From contig DDSP01000079.1 in NCBI GenBank assembly GCA_002343445.1, positions 1-25,539 on the forward strand: a DNA stretch of 25,539 nucleotides, given 5' to 3'. Under the pieces are notes generated by a model, which saw only the letters and a program-made list of their open reading frames with translations, was not told the DNA's origin and searched no databases. How positions within the stretch are numbered: position 1 is the first letter of the stretch; each line of letters begins with the position of its first letter. Below, one piece after another: positions 1 through 6,548 of this stretch. The DNA comes from Chthonomonas sp. UBA2387. Its GTDB lineage: Bacteria; Armatimonadota; Fimbriimonadia; Fimbriimonadales; Fimbriimonadaceae. The position numbers and the translations under genes were made by a program.

Positions 1-1
1 C

Positions 2-130
2 CGCCCACCCGCCCGCCGCAGCGACAGCCTGGGCGAGGCGCTGGCCAAAACGGTGGTGCGGACAGCGGGCAACCAGATCACGCGGCAACTGGTGCGCGGC
101 ATTCTGGGCGGCTTGTTCAAGGGGCGCTAG
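2..130 (+). CDS. C-terminal end of a HerA-like (DUF853) ATPase, partial
   Basis: An open frame enters from the left edge and ends at TAG 128-130, giving about 42 residues. The tail is rich in Ser, Arg and Gly and contains the stretches SLGEALAKTVVRTAGNQITR and QLVRGILGGLFKGR. This resembles the conserved end of bacterial HerA-like/DUF853 P-loop ATPases, which finish with an EA-x-AKS-x-x-R-x-x-G-x-x-x-x-R-x-x-x-RG-x-LG-type segment. The Walker motifs lie outside the window, so the assignment rests on this tail alone. The stop codon shares the tetranucleotide CTAG (127-130) with the stop of the convergent pseudopilin gene. The family is thought to act as DNA translocases or helicases; no role can be inferred from this fragment. 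Confidence 0.5.
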   Translation, partial: RPPARRSDSLGEALAKTVVRTAGNQITRQLVRGILGGLFKGR

Positions 131-516
131 CTGCCGTCCACTCCGGGCGTGTATCCCGGTCCACCCGCGCCATCCGACATCTCGTGGTCCTCGATGATGC
201 AATGGACCGTGAACGGTGCGGTCGAAAGGTCCACGTAGTAGGCGCCGCCGCTGGGGCACATAGGCTCGATGGGCAGGTCGAGCAGCGTTGCGGAAAGGGG
301 CGACGCGATCGGCGCATAGGGCTCGCCCGAGTAGACCTTGCGCGCCTCGACGGCGTTGGCGATGGTCTGCAGGTTGTGGCGGCAGGTCTTGCGCTCGGAA
401 TCCCGTACCGCGCTCATGTAGAGCGGCAAGGCGATCGCCATCAGCACCGCCATGATCAGGGTCACGACGAGCAGCTCGACAAGCGTGAAGGCGCGAAGGC
501 GTCGGCGGTGCAACAT
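127..516 (-). CDS. Type II secretion/type IV pilin-like pseudopilin (prepilin N-terminal motif)
   Basis: 129 aa. The N terminus has a basic leader followed by AFTLVELLVV and a hydrophobic helix to about residue 32. This is the class III signal recognised by prepilin peptidase, with the conserved Glu at +5 (E14). The -1 residue is Ala (A9), not the usual Gly. Cysteines lie at 45, 87 and 106, and CPSGGAY (87-93) is a motif typical of short pseudopilins in Armatimonadota and Planctomycetota-like genomes. The protein is expected to be inserted in the inner membrane and assembled into a pseudopilus or left as a membrane-anchored protein. The gene stands alone: no secretion ATPase, PilC-type platform or peptidase gene is near. 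It is convergent with the upstream ATPase gene and overlaps it by 4 bp. The exact role is unknown. Confidence 0.85.
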   Translation of the reverse strand: MLHRRRLRAFTLVELLVVTLIMAVLMAIALPLYMSAVRDSERKTCRHNLQTIANAVEARKVYSGEPYAPIASPLSATLLDLPIEPMCPSGGAYYVDLSTAPFTVHCIIEDHEMSDGAGGPGYTPGVDGS

Positions 517-602
517 GGCGGCTCGCCTAAATTGTCGGCAATGCGGGGAGCGGTCCTTATACAGGCCGTCGGTTCCGCTGTTGGACGACCACCCCGCCCT
601 TC

Positions 603-625
603 GGGCACCCCTCCAAGGGAGGGGA
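603..625. repeat. Short palindromic intergenic repeat, copy A
   Basis: A GGGCACCCCTCC core is followed by AAGGGAGGGGA. It forms a perfect 7-bp hairpin, CCCCTCC (608-614) with GGAGGGG (618-624), loop AAG. A second small hairpin, GCCC-TTC-GGGC (596-606), abuts it. 20 of 23 positions match copy B at 1269-1291. The element lies between the pseudopilin and the toxin-antitoxin genes. It has no T-tract, so it is a REP-like element more than a standard terminator. Confidence 0.6.
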
Positions 626-666
626 GTTTGCCGAGGACTCTGGCCGCGCGGAACCTCTCAACCGTG

Positions 667-690
667 TGACCAGTCATAATGACCAGTCAT
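667..690 (+). promoter_or_regulatory. Probable autoregulatory operator and -10 of the toxin-antitoxin operon
   Basis: Two copies of TGACCAGTCA (667-676 and 680-689) lie 13 bp apart. Each is an imperfect palindrome, TGAC-CA-GTCA. Between and overlapping them is CATAAT (675-680), a good -10 hexamer. The second palindrome runs into the ATG at 689. Phd/YefM antitoxins repress their own promoters by binding paired palindromes, and this site has that form. No Shine-Dalgarno precedes the ATG and the -10 ends 8 nt before it, so the transcript may be leaderless or nearly so. No convincing -35 was found. Confidence 0.6.
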
Positions 691-904
691 GAAGCAATTC
701 AAGGCTTCCGAGTTCAAGGCGAAATGCCTGGCCATCTTGGACGACCTCCCTCCCGAGGGCATCGAAGTCACCAAGCACGGCAAGCCCGTGGCCCGTGTGG
801 TGCCGGTGAGCGAGGACGTGTTGCGCTTCGCGGGTAGCGTGCCGGGGCTGGTGCTGAGCGGGGACATTCTGAGCACGGGGAGCCGCTGGGATGCTGAATC
901 TTGA
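689..904 (+). CDS. Phd/YefM-family antitoxin
   Basis: 71 aa. The N terminus (MKQFKASEFKAKC, then VTKHGKPVARVVP at about 27-40) is the standard Phd/YefM fold that binds operator DNA. The C terminus (GDILSTGSRWDAES) is the short tail that in this family wraps around a PIN-domain toxin. The gene overlaps the following toxin by 14 bp, the usual translational coupling of such pairs. The twin palindromes around the start codon are the likely binding sites. ATG 689 is the only sensible start, because it gives the complete Phd N terminus. Antitoxin function is inferred from family and arrangement. Confidence 0.9.
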   Translation: MKQFKASEFKAKCLAILDDLPPEGIEVTKHGKPVARVVPVSEDVLRFAGSVPGLVLSGDILSTGSRWDAES

Positions 905-1259
905 CACCCACATCGTGCTCCATCTGCTGGCTGGGAGCCTGAACACGTCGGAGCTGTCCCTGCTGCGCGGCCAACGGCTCGGAGTCAGTTCCATCGTGCA
1001 CTGGGAGCTCGCCAAGCTCAAGCAGCTTGGACGAATCGCCCAGGGTCCGGATGAGCCCGCGGTAGCCGCGTTTCTCCGCGAGTGCACGATTTGGGAGATT
1101 GACGCCGAAGTGGCGGTTCGGTCCACGCGGCTCGACTTTCGCGGCGACCCTGCAGACGAACTTATCGCTGCCACCAGCATCGTCCACCATGTGCCTTTGC
1201 TGACGCGGGATTCGGTGATCCGCAGTTCTCTGTTGGTTCCCTTGGCGCACTTGTCTTAG
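891..1259 (+). CDS. PIN-domain toxin (VapC-like ribonuclease)
   Basis: 122 aa. It shows the PIN-domain acidic residues in order: D5 in LNLDTH, E39 in HWELAKL, D86/D89 in GDPADELIAATS, and D107 in LLTRDSVI. These would coordinate Mg2+ in the RNase site. The DPADELIAA and PLLTRD blocks are diagnostic of the VapC subgroup that pairs with Phd-type antitoxins. The start codon lies inside the antitoxin gene (14-bp overlap). All expected acidic residues are present, so the toxin appears intact. The RNA target cannot be predicted. The pair is flanked by related hairpin repeats at 603-625 and 1269-1291. Confidence 0.9.
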   Translation: MLNLDTHIVLHLLAGSLNTSELSLLRGQRLGVSSIVHWELAKLKQLGRIAQGPDEPAVAAFLRECTIWEIDAEVAVRSTRLDFRGDPADELIAATSIVHHVPLLTRDSVIRSSLLVPLAHLS

Positions 1260-1268
1260 CTTTGCGCT

Positions 1269-1291
1269 GGGCACCCCTCCGCGGGAGAGGA
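1269..1291. repeat. Short palindromic intergenic repeat, copy B
   Basis: GGGCACCCCTCC, then GCGGGAGAGGA. It is related to copy A at 603-625 (20 of 23 bases identical). The stem CCCCTCC/GGAGAGG has one mismatch and a GCG loop. It lies just after the PIN toxin stop and before the GH4 promoter. Together the two copies bracket the toxin-antitoxin module in direct orientation. Confidence 0.55.
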
Positions 1292-1337
1292 ATCTAAGCG
1301 CAGCCCATGGACCCGACAAAGGCCGGCGACGCACCAG

Positions 1338-1343
1338 TAAACT
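1338..1343 (+). promoter_or_regulatory. Candidate leaderless -10 for the GH4 gene
   Basis: TAAACT ends 6 nt before ATG 1350, and no Shine-Dalgarno lies between. The spacing places the transcription start at or next to the A of the start codon. A weak CCGACA (1313-1318) is the only -35-like sequence, with an over-long 19-bp spacer. Confidence 0.45.
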
Positions 1344-1349
1344 CGCGCC

Positions 1350-2747
1350 ATGGCCACGGCCACCGACTCTCACGACAAACACTCGCAGTCCATCGAAGCG
1401 CTCGGCTTGCCCGGCGTCATGCACCGGCCCATCAACGTCACGATGATCGGTGCGGGGAGCTTCTTCACCTACTCGATCCTGCGGGACGTGGTGATGATCC
1501 CCGGCATCGCCGGTGGCGAGCTGCGGCTCATCGATGTGGACGGAACTCGACTCGAGCTTGCGGCCAAGCTGATGGGCAAGATCGTGGAGGCCGCGGGCCA
1601 GGCCGACAAGTGGACCATCCGCGCCAGCACCGACCGGATGGAGCTGTTGCCCGGCACCGATTACATCGTCAACTCCATCGAAGTCAGCGGCGTCGAGTGC
1701 GTCCGCTACGACAACGACATCCCGCTTGAATTCGGCATCAGCCAGTGCATCGGCGACACCATCGGACCGGGCGGTCTGTTCAAGGCCCTGCGCACCGTGC
1801 CCGTGTGGCTGGACATCCTTCGCGATGCCGAGCGGCTTTGCCCGCAGGCCGTGGTGTTGAACTACACAAACCCGATGAACGTCATGGTGTTGGCTGCCTC
1901 CCGCGTCAGCCGCATGCCCGTGGTCGGGCTTTGCCACTCGGTCCAGGGCACGTCGCGGTTGCTCGCCAAGTGGGCGGGAGTGGACTACGACTCGATGAAG
2001 TGGACGTGCGCGGGCATCAACCACCTCGCATGGTTCACCGAATTGCGCGGCCCCGACGGCGAGGACCTGTATCCCGGATTGATCGCCCAAGCCGCCGACC
2101 GCGAAAGCGCATTCTCCAAAGCCGAACCCGTTCGGACCGACATGATGCTCCATTTCGGGGCGTTCATCACCGAGTCCAGCGGCCACCTCAGCGAGTACCT
2201 TCCCTATTACCGCAAGCGCAAGGACCTGTTGGATCGCTACACCGACAAGGGCTACAACGGGCAGGAGAGCTTCTACGCCGACAACTGGCCCAACTGGCGC
2301 AAGGGCCAAGACGAGGCGCGGATGAAGCTCATCCGGGGCGAGGAGCCGGTCAATCTGCAACGCTCCTGGGAGTACGGGGCGTGGATCATCGAAGCCATCG
2401 AAAAGAACCAGCCGTTCCTCATCCACGGCAATGTCGCTCCCAACGAGGGCCTGATCCCCAACCTGCCCGCCGACGGCTGCGTCGAGGTGGCGTGCATGGT
2501 GGACCGCAACGGCGTGCAACCCACTCGGGCGGGCCGCCTTCCCAAGCAAATGGCCGCGATCTGCGACTCCAACATGCGGATGTTCGACCTGGCCGCGGAC
2601 GCGTGCATCGAGAAGTCCAAGGAGTTGGCCTTCCGTTCGCTGCTGCTCGATCCGCTGACCTCGGCGGTCTGCTCGCCGGCCGAGATCAAGCGCCTCACCG
2701 AGCGGCTGTTCGACGCCGAAGCGGCCTTCCTGCCTGGGTTCAAATGA
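1350..2747 (+). CDS. Glycoside hydrolase family 4 (alpha-galactosidase/alpha-glucosidase-like)
   Basis: 465 aa, a normal GH4 length. The Rossmann motif IGAGSFF (33-39) is followed by a strand ending in LIDVD. NPMN (174-177), GLCHSVQG (193-200) and GINHLAWF (222-229) are hallmark GH4 segments. By family knowledge C195 and H225 would be the Mn2+ ligands. GH4 enzymes hydrolyse glycosides by an unusual redox/elimination mechanism that needs NAD+ and a divalent metal. The Cys-His-Ser context and the NHLAWF block fit the alpha-galactosidase/alpha-glucosidase branch better than the 6-phospho-beta-glucosidase branch, but the sugar specificity is not certain. There is no signal peptide, so the enzyme is cytoplasmic. 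ATG 1350 is chosen because a -10-like hexamer lies 6 nt upstream. The stop overlaps the next start (ATGA, 2744-2747). Confidence 0.9.
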   Translation: MATATDSHDKHSQSIEALGLPGVMHRPINVTMIGAGSFFTYSILRDVVMIPGIAGGELRLIDVDGTRLELAAKLMGKIVEAAGQADKWTIRASTDRMELLPGTDYIVNSIEVSGVECVRYDNDIPLEFGISQCIGDTIGPGGLFKALRTVPVWLDILRDAERLCPQAVVLNYTNPMNVMVLAASRVSRMPVVGLCHSVQGTSRLLAKWAGVDYDSMKWTCAGINHLAWFTELRGPDGEDLYPGLIAQAADRESAFSKAEPVRTDMMLHFGAFITESSGHLSEYLPYYRKRKDLLDRYTDKGYNGQESFYADNWPNWRKGQDEARMKLIRGEEPVNLQRSWEYGAWIIEAIEKNQPFLIHGNVAPNEGLIPNLPADGCVEVACMVDRNGVQPTRAGRLPKQMAAICDSNMRMFDLAADACIEKSKELAFRSLLLDPLTSAVCSPAEIKRLTERLFDAEAAFLPGFK

Positions 2748-3208
2748 CGGTGCGCCGCGCCCTCTGGCCGCTTGCGGGCCTGGCTGTGACGAGCGGCCTT
2801 GCGCTTCTGGGCTGGGATTTGGTGAAGGACGCACGCGAGGTCAACTGGCCCAGTCAGGCGCGCTCATACGATTTCGAGAGAATGGACATGTTCCTGCGAG
2901 ATGCGGGCTTCGAGGAGCCCAAGACCGAGGGGTTCGTCCTGATCTTCAGGGACAGCCCAACCTACGTGTTTTGGGCGACGGCCTCTGACGCACCAAACCG
3001 AACGGGTCCATCGGTTGACGCATGCAAGGTGCTCGGCGAAGCAGGTCGCTGCGCGGTCTTTGACAATGTGCTCGTTGCGTGGCGGCCCGATGGACACCGC
3101 ACCCGGTTCCTGGTGTCGTGGTACCCAACTTATGCTTCCGAGAGCGAACCGTTTCTACGTGCCTATCGGGACCCCGATGCGGTCCCGTTGCCGGTCGCCG
3201 AACCCTAA
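2744..3208 (+). CDS. Small membrane-anchored protein of unknown function
   Basis: 154 aa, not recognised. The start is ATG 2744, which overlaps the GH4 stop as ATGA and so is probably translationally coupled. An N-terminal hydrophobic segment (about residues 5-23) could be a membrane anchor or uncleaved signal. The rest is a soluble domain with many aromatic residues (YDFERMDMFLRDAGFEE, FWATAS, FLVSWYPTY) and two Cys residues about 10 apart. The open frame extends far upstream inside the GH4 gene, but that part is out-of-frame shadow. The stop TAA shares CTAA (3205-3208) with the convergent heparinase-like gene. Confidence 0.7.
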   Translation: MTVRRALWPLAGLAVTSGLALLGWDLVKDAREVNWPSQARSYDFERMDMFLRDAGFEEPKTEGFVLIFRDSPTYVFWATASDAPNRTGPSVDACKVLGEAGRCAVFDNVLVAWRPDGHRTRFLVSWYPTYASESEPFLRAYRDPDAVPLPVAEP

Positions 3209-4806
3209 GCCCAGGGCAAGAACAGCACAGAGATCTCGCGGACGGCAGGTCCGCCGACCACGAGCGCCCGGGCGGGCAGCTTGGTCCCGAACGTGGGCGC
3301 GTGCCAACGCTCTTCGATCCGCGTCGCAAGCCCCTCCGGAACGCTCGCCAGGCAAACCGGTCGCCCGTCGCGTGTCACTTCGAACCGGCCATCTTCCAGA
3401 TCTCGAATCTCCAAGCCGGGTGCGAAGAGGAATGCGCTGGACAGAGGCCCGGCACGATCGGCGGAGTCGGCGACCACCAATCCGCCGTCCTGGGTGGTGA
3501 AGGACACCTGGCGATGCACGCGTCCTGCTTCGGCGTAGCCATCGTGCGCGGCATAGGCTTCCACGCTCGAAGCCGACGACTCGAGCACGCGAGCGCGACG
3601 TCCCACGCGGAAAGCGCCGAACACATCAGACGAGTTGCGCCCGGCCCACACGGGCGCGTTGTGCGCTGCCGATGAACGCTCGTAGGAACGATCAGCGTTT
3701 GCGGCATAGGTGCTCACGCCCGGATCGACCAAGAGCCGCGCCCCACCTAGAGAGGCCTCGATCGCCAGGGTGGATGCGTGGGCGTGGGCGGGGAGATACC
3801 CCGGACCGACCGAGCCAGCGTCCATGAACACGCACCAATCCCCCGATTCGATGCGGACAAAGCCCGAGTCCCGGTGCCAGGCACTCCCGCCCACAGACGG
3901 CGGCTCCAGGCCCAATAGGAGGGCGTAGGCGCGCAATTGGCCGATCGTCGCCGCCATGCCCCACGCCGAGTCATTGAACTGCGCCACTTCCCCGTCGGGG
4001 TGCGAGAGGCTGCCGACAAAGCCCAACATGCGCAGGATCGGCCCGACGAGCGAACCAGCTTCGGGCAACCCATAGGCCCGAGCCAAGTTAAGCAGGTCAA
4101 GCAGGTCTTCCAGGATCACCGCCGAGTACATCGGGCTGCGCTCGAAGTGGCCGCCATCGGCGAGCACCTGCTCGGGAATCTCGGCCCGCAGGATGTCCCA
4201 GCCGGTCTTCAACCAGCGACCGGCATGGGGGTGGTCGAGCATCGCACCACCGAACACGAGCGCCTTGGCATTGGCGAAGTAGTGGTTCCCCAGGAGGTGG
4301 AGTTCCAGGGTCTGCTCCAAAACGCCCATCTGCTGCGCCAGGCTCGCGGCCATCCCTTCGACGGGGGCACGTCCCATCAACGCCCATTTGCACCAATTGA
4401 TCGCGCGGCGCGAGATGGGATACGGCGCCCACCCTGGCTGCGCCATCGCGGGATGCTCGGCGATCCAGCGTGCGATCAGGCCCCCGACCAACGTCTCGCT
4501 TGCCCCTGGATCTGCGGCATCGTCGAAGTAGTGCAGGTGGTAGCCCCAGAGGTCGGGCACGTCGGCGGGCGACCAATCCGCTGCTGAAGTCAGCGGACGG
4601 CGTAGTCTGGCGAACTCGAACGCGGGGCCCTCGTCAAAGCACCGGTGATGGACGCAAGGGGCAACCCAGCCGTGCCGAGGTTCTTTGAATGAAAACGCGC
4701 CGGCCACCGGAACCCGCACCTTGCGCAGTTTTCGGGCTACCCGATTCGTGATCTGGACCGCCCGAAGGGGTCGAACGGCGTGGACCAGGCGAACGAGTTT
4801 CTTCAT
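3205..4806 (-). CDS. Heparinase II/III family polysaccharide lyase-like protein
   Basis: 533 aa from ATG 4806. The N-terminal half is the alpha-helical toroid of heparinase II/III-type proteins: RPLRAVQITNRVARKL near the start, a WGYHLHYFDDA block, RRAINWCKW, and LLGNHYFANAKAL. The C-terminal half is the beta-sandwich, with YLPAHAHASTLAIEASLGG, LLVDPGVSTYA, RSSAAHNAPVWAGR and SSDVFG. The HAHAS and AHN blocks supply His residues associated with catalysis or metal binding in the family. No signal peptide is evident. Proteins of this subgroup are commonly encoded in capsule and exopolysaccharide loci, where they are thought to cleave uronic-acid-containing polymers. It is divergent from the polysaccharide operon at 4914. 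The frame can be extended to ATG 4830 or TTG 4851, but 4806 gives the family-like N terminus and keeps it clear of the divergent promoter. Confidence 0.85.
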   Translation of the reverse strand: MKKLVRLVHAVRPLRAVQITNRVARKLRKVRVPVAGAFSFKEPRHGWVAPCVHHRCFDEGPAFEFARLRRPLTSAADWSPADVPDLWGYHLHYFDDAADPGASETLVGGLIARWIAEHPAMAQPGWAPYPISRRAINWCKWALMGRAPVEGMAASLAQQMGVLEQTLELHLLGNHYFANAKALVFGGAMLDHPHAGRWLKTGWDILRAEIPEQVLADGGHFERSPMYSAVILEDLLDLLNLARAYGLPEAGSLVGPILRMLGFVGSLSHPDGEVAQFNDSAWGMAATIGQLRAYALLLGLEPPSVGGSAWHRDSGFVRIESGDWCVFMDAGSVGPGYLPAHAHASTLAIEASLGGARLLVDPGVSTYAANADRSYERSSAAHNAPVWAGRNSSDVFGAFRVGRRARVLESSASSVEAYAAHDGYAEAGRVHRQVSFTTQDGGLVVADSADRAGPLSSAFLFAPGLEIRDLEDGRFEVTRDGRPVCLASVPEGLATRIEERWHAPTFGTKLPARALVVGGPAVREISVLFLPWA

Positions 4807-4846
4807 AGTGGGCCGTAGCGCGCAAGGCATGGCCCGCTCGCTCAAG

Positions 4847-4852
4847 TACAAT
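4847..4852 (+). promoter_or_regulatory. Candidate -10 of the polysaccharide operon
   Basis: TACAAT ends 8 nt before ATG 4861, which opens an 18-codon ORF whose stop overlaps the formyltransferase start. No -35 was recognised. The site lies in the divergent gap between the heparinase-like gene and the operon. Confidence 0.4.
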
Positions 4853-4860
4853 TGAACCCG

Positions 4861-4917
4861 ATGGACAGTCGGAACTTGCCCTGCCCCGATGCCACTCGGG
4901 CGGTGCCCTGCGGATGA
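4861..4917 (+). CDS. Putative 18-aa leader ORF coupled to the formyltransferase
   Basis: ATG 4861 to TGA 4915-4917 encodes MDSRNLPCPDATRAVPCG. The stop overlaps the start of the formyltransferase as ATGA (4914-4917). A TACAAT hexamer 8 nt upstream would give a leaderless or near-leaderless mRNA beginning at this ORF. The downstream gene has no Shine-Dalgarno of its own (GGTGCCCTGCGG precedes it), so re-initiation at the overlap is a plausible way to translate it. The peptide has no recognised motif and no amino-acid run typical of an attenuator. The ORF is short, so chance occurrence is possible. Confidence 0.35.
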   Translation: MDSRNLPCPDATRAVPCG

Positions 4918-5675
4918 GCAAACTCCGCGTTCTGGTCATCACCGAAGACGACCCGCTCTACGTGCGTCGGTTTTTCGACGTCTTCTTCGACGAACTCCCC
5001 AAGGATCGGTTCGAACTCGTTGGCGTCACGATCTCGAAGGCGTTCAACGAGCCTCTGCTGGCCACGGCCAAGCGCGTGTTCCGGTTCTTCGGCCCGGTGG
5101 ATTTCTTCAAGGTGTTGACTCGTTACGTCGGCGTCAAGGCCAAGGGCGTGAGCATCGGCAAGCTGGCTCATGAGCGAGGCATTCCCGAAATCCCGGCGAC
5201 CTCGGTGAACGATCCCGAGTTCGTGCAGAGGGTCAAAGACCTCGGCGTCGACATCCTCGTCTCCGTCGCCGCGCCCGAGATCTTCAAGAAGCCGCTGCTC
5301 GAGTCCGCTCGGGTCATGTGCATCAACCTCCACTCCGGTAAGCTGCCCAAGTATCGGGGGATGATGCCCAACTTCTGGCAGTTGTTGAACCAGGAACCGA
5401 ACGCCATTGTGACCGTTCACGAAATGGTGCGCAAACTCGACGCCGGCGACATTCTGGGCGAGGCGCCGGTCCCGTTGCGCGCCAAAGACACCTTGGAACG
5501 CGTGATGATCGAGGCCAAGATCGTTGGAGCACGGCTCGTGATCTCGGTCATGCAGCAAATCGCGGACGGCACCATCGAGAAGAAGCCCCTCGACCTCTCG
5601 CAGTCCGACTACTTCAGCTTCCCTCAACCGGAGGACGTGCGGAAACTGAGAGCCATCGGGCACCGAATGATCTGA
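4914..5675 (+). CDS. Formyltransferase-fold protein (sugar N-formyltransferase candidate)
   Basis: 253 aa. The core is the formyl_trans_N fold shared with Fmt, PurN and sugar-nucleotide formyltransferases. It has GVDILVSVAAPEIF (111-124), then the signature CINLHSGKLPKYRGMMP (136-152) and the LDAGDIL loop (175-181). N138, H140 and D176 correspond to the catalytic Asn-His-Asp set that transfers formyl from N10-formyltetrahydrofolate to an amine. The C-terminal OB-fold of methionyl-tRNA formyltransferase is absent, and the gene sits in a glycan operon, so an amino-sugar acceptor is more likely than tRNA. The polysaccharide deacetylase gene follows after 2 bp. The start ATG 4914 overlaps the stop of a short upstream ORF. 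The sugar substrate is not predictable from sequence alone. Confidence 0.85.
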   Translation: MSKLRVLVITEDDPLYVRRFFDVFFDELPKDRFELVGVTISKAFNEPLLATAKRVFRFFGPVDFFKVLTRYVGVKAKGVSIGKLAHERGIPEIPATSVNDPEFVQRVKDLGVDILVSVAAPEIFKKPLLESARVMCINLHSGKLPKYRGMMPNFWQLLNQEPNAIVTVHEMVRKLDAGDILGEAPVPLRAKDTLERVMIEAKIVGARLVISVMQQIADGTIEKKPLDLSQSDYFSFPQPEDVRKLRAIGHRMI

Positions 5676-5677
5676 TC

Positions 5678-6544
5678 ATGGCCACCCCGCAGCACCCCGT
5701 AGCCTGTATGTCGGTCGACGTGGAAGACTGGTTCCAAACAGAGAACTTCAAGTGCGTGCTCGACCCCGCCCGCTGGGACGAGTTTGCGTTGCGCGTCGAA
5801 AGCGCGACCGACTGGATCCTTGAGCGTATGGCCGAGACCGGAGCGAAGGGCACGTTCTTCACCCTCGGCTGGGTCGCCGAGCGGTGCCCGTCGCTTGTCC
5901 GGCGCATCGTCGAGCAAGGGCACGAACTGGCCTCCCACGGCCACGCTCACGAACTGGTCACCAAGCAGACGCCCGAGGTGTTTCGCGAAGACATACGCCG
6001 AGCCAAGGGCATTCTCGAAGACTGTGGTGGCGTGCGCGTGATCGGCTACCGCGCGCCGAGCTTTTCGATCACGGATTGGGCGGTCAAGGTGCTCCACGAG
6101 GAGGGCTACAAGTACGACTCGTCGCACTTCCCCACGCTCGCCCACGATCGCTATGGCCACCTCTCGGGCGCAGGCGCGGAAGACGTGATCTTCCAACCCA
6201 TCGAGGGGTTCTGGGAGGTCGGTATGAGCACGGTCTCGCTGGGCCGCAAGGGCATCCCGTGGGCGGGCGGCGCGTACTTCCGGCTGATTCCCGGCGGGAT
6301 GTTCCGCAACGGCATCCGCAAGATCCTCAAAGAACGCTCGCCCTATGTGTTCTACATCCACCCGTGGGAGATCGACGTTGATCAGCCGCGTCTGCCCGGA
6401 GTGCCCCTGACCAAGCGGCTCAGGCACTACACCAACCTTCGCCTCGCCCCTGGTCGGTTCGCCGAACTGTGCCGCGAGTTCAAATGGACCACCATCCGCG
6501 AAGTGCTCGAGCCCCAGTTGGGTGCGAACGCCTGGTCCCTCTGA
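5678..6544 (+). CDS. Polysaccharide deacetylase, exosortase-associated DUF3473 type
   Basis: 288 aa. The NodB-type motifs are CMSVDVEDWF (10-19, metal/catalytic Asp D14 and D17), SHGHAH (86-91, the His pair at H87 and H91) and GYRAPSFS (123-130). The C-terminal block GGAYFRLIPGG and YIHPWEIDVDQPR (226-238) belongs to DUF3473, which marks deacetylases of PEP-CTERM/exosortase-type exopolysaccharide loci. No signal peptide is present, so it should act in the cytoplasm or at the inner membrane face on a glycan precursor. It would hydrolyse N-acetyl groups from amino-sugar residues. It is second in the operon (2 bp after the formyltransferase, 4 bp before the glycosyltransferase). No exosortase or PEP-CTERM protein is in this window. 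Confidence 0.88.
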   Translation: MATPQHPVACMSVDVEDWFQTENFKCVLDPARWDEFALRVESATDWILERMAETGAKGTFFTLGWVAERCPSLVRRIVEQGHELASHGHAHELVTKQTPEVFREDIRRAKGILEDCGGVRVIGYRAPSFSITDWAVKVLHEEGYKYDSSHFPTLAHDRYGHLSGAGAEDVIFQPIEGFWEVGMSTVSLGRKGIPWAGGAYFRLIPGGMFRNGIRKILKERSPYVFYIHPWEIDVDQPRLPGVPLTKRLRHYTNLRLAPGRFAELCREFKWTTIREVLEPQLGANAWSL

Positions 6545-6548
6545 CGCC

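Noticed and set aside
1745..2743. Upstream extension of the small membrane protein frame through the GH4 gene
   Set aside because: The extension is out of frame with GH4 and reads as Arg/Pro/His-rich shadow. The true start is ATG 2744.
768..2834. Long minus-strand open frame (688 aa) opposite the toxin-antitoxin and GH4 genes
   Set aside because: It lies antisense to three well-supported genes, its product is Gly/Arg/His-rich without motifs, and such long antisense frames are expected in GC-rich coding DNA.
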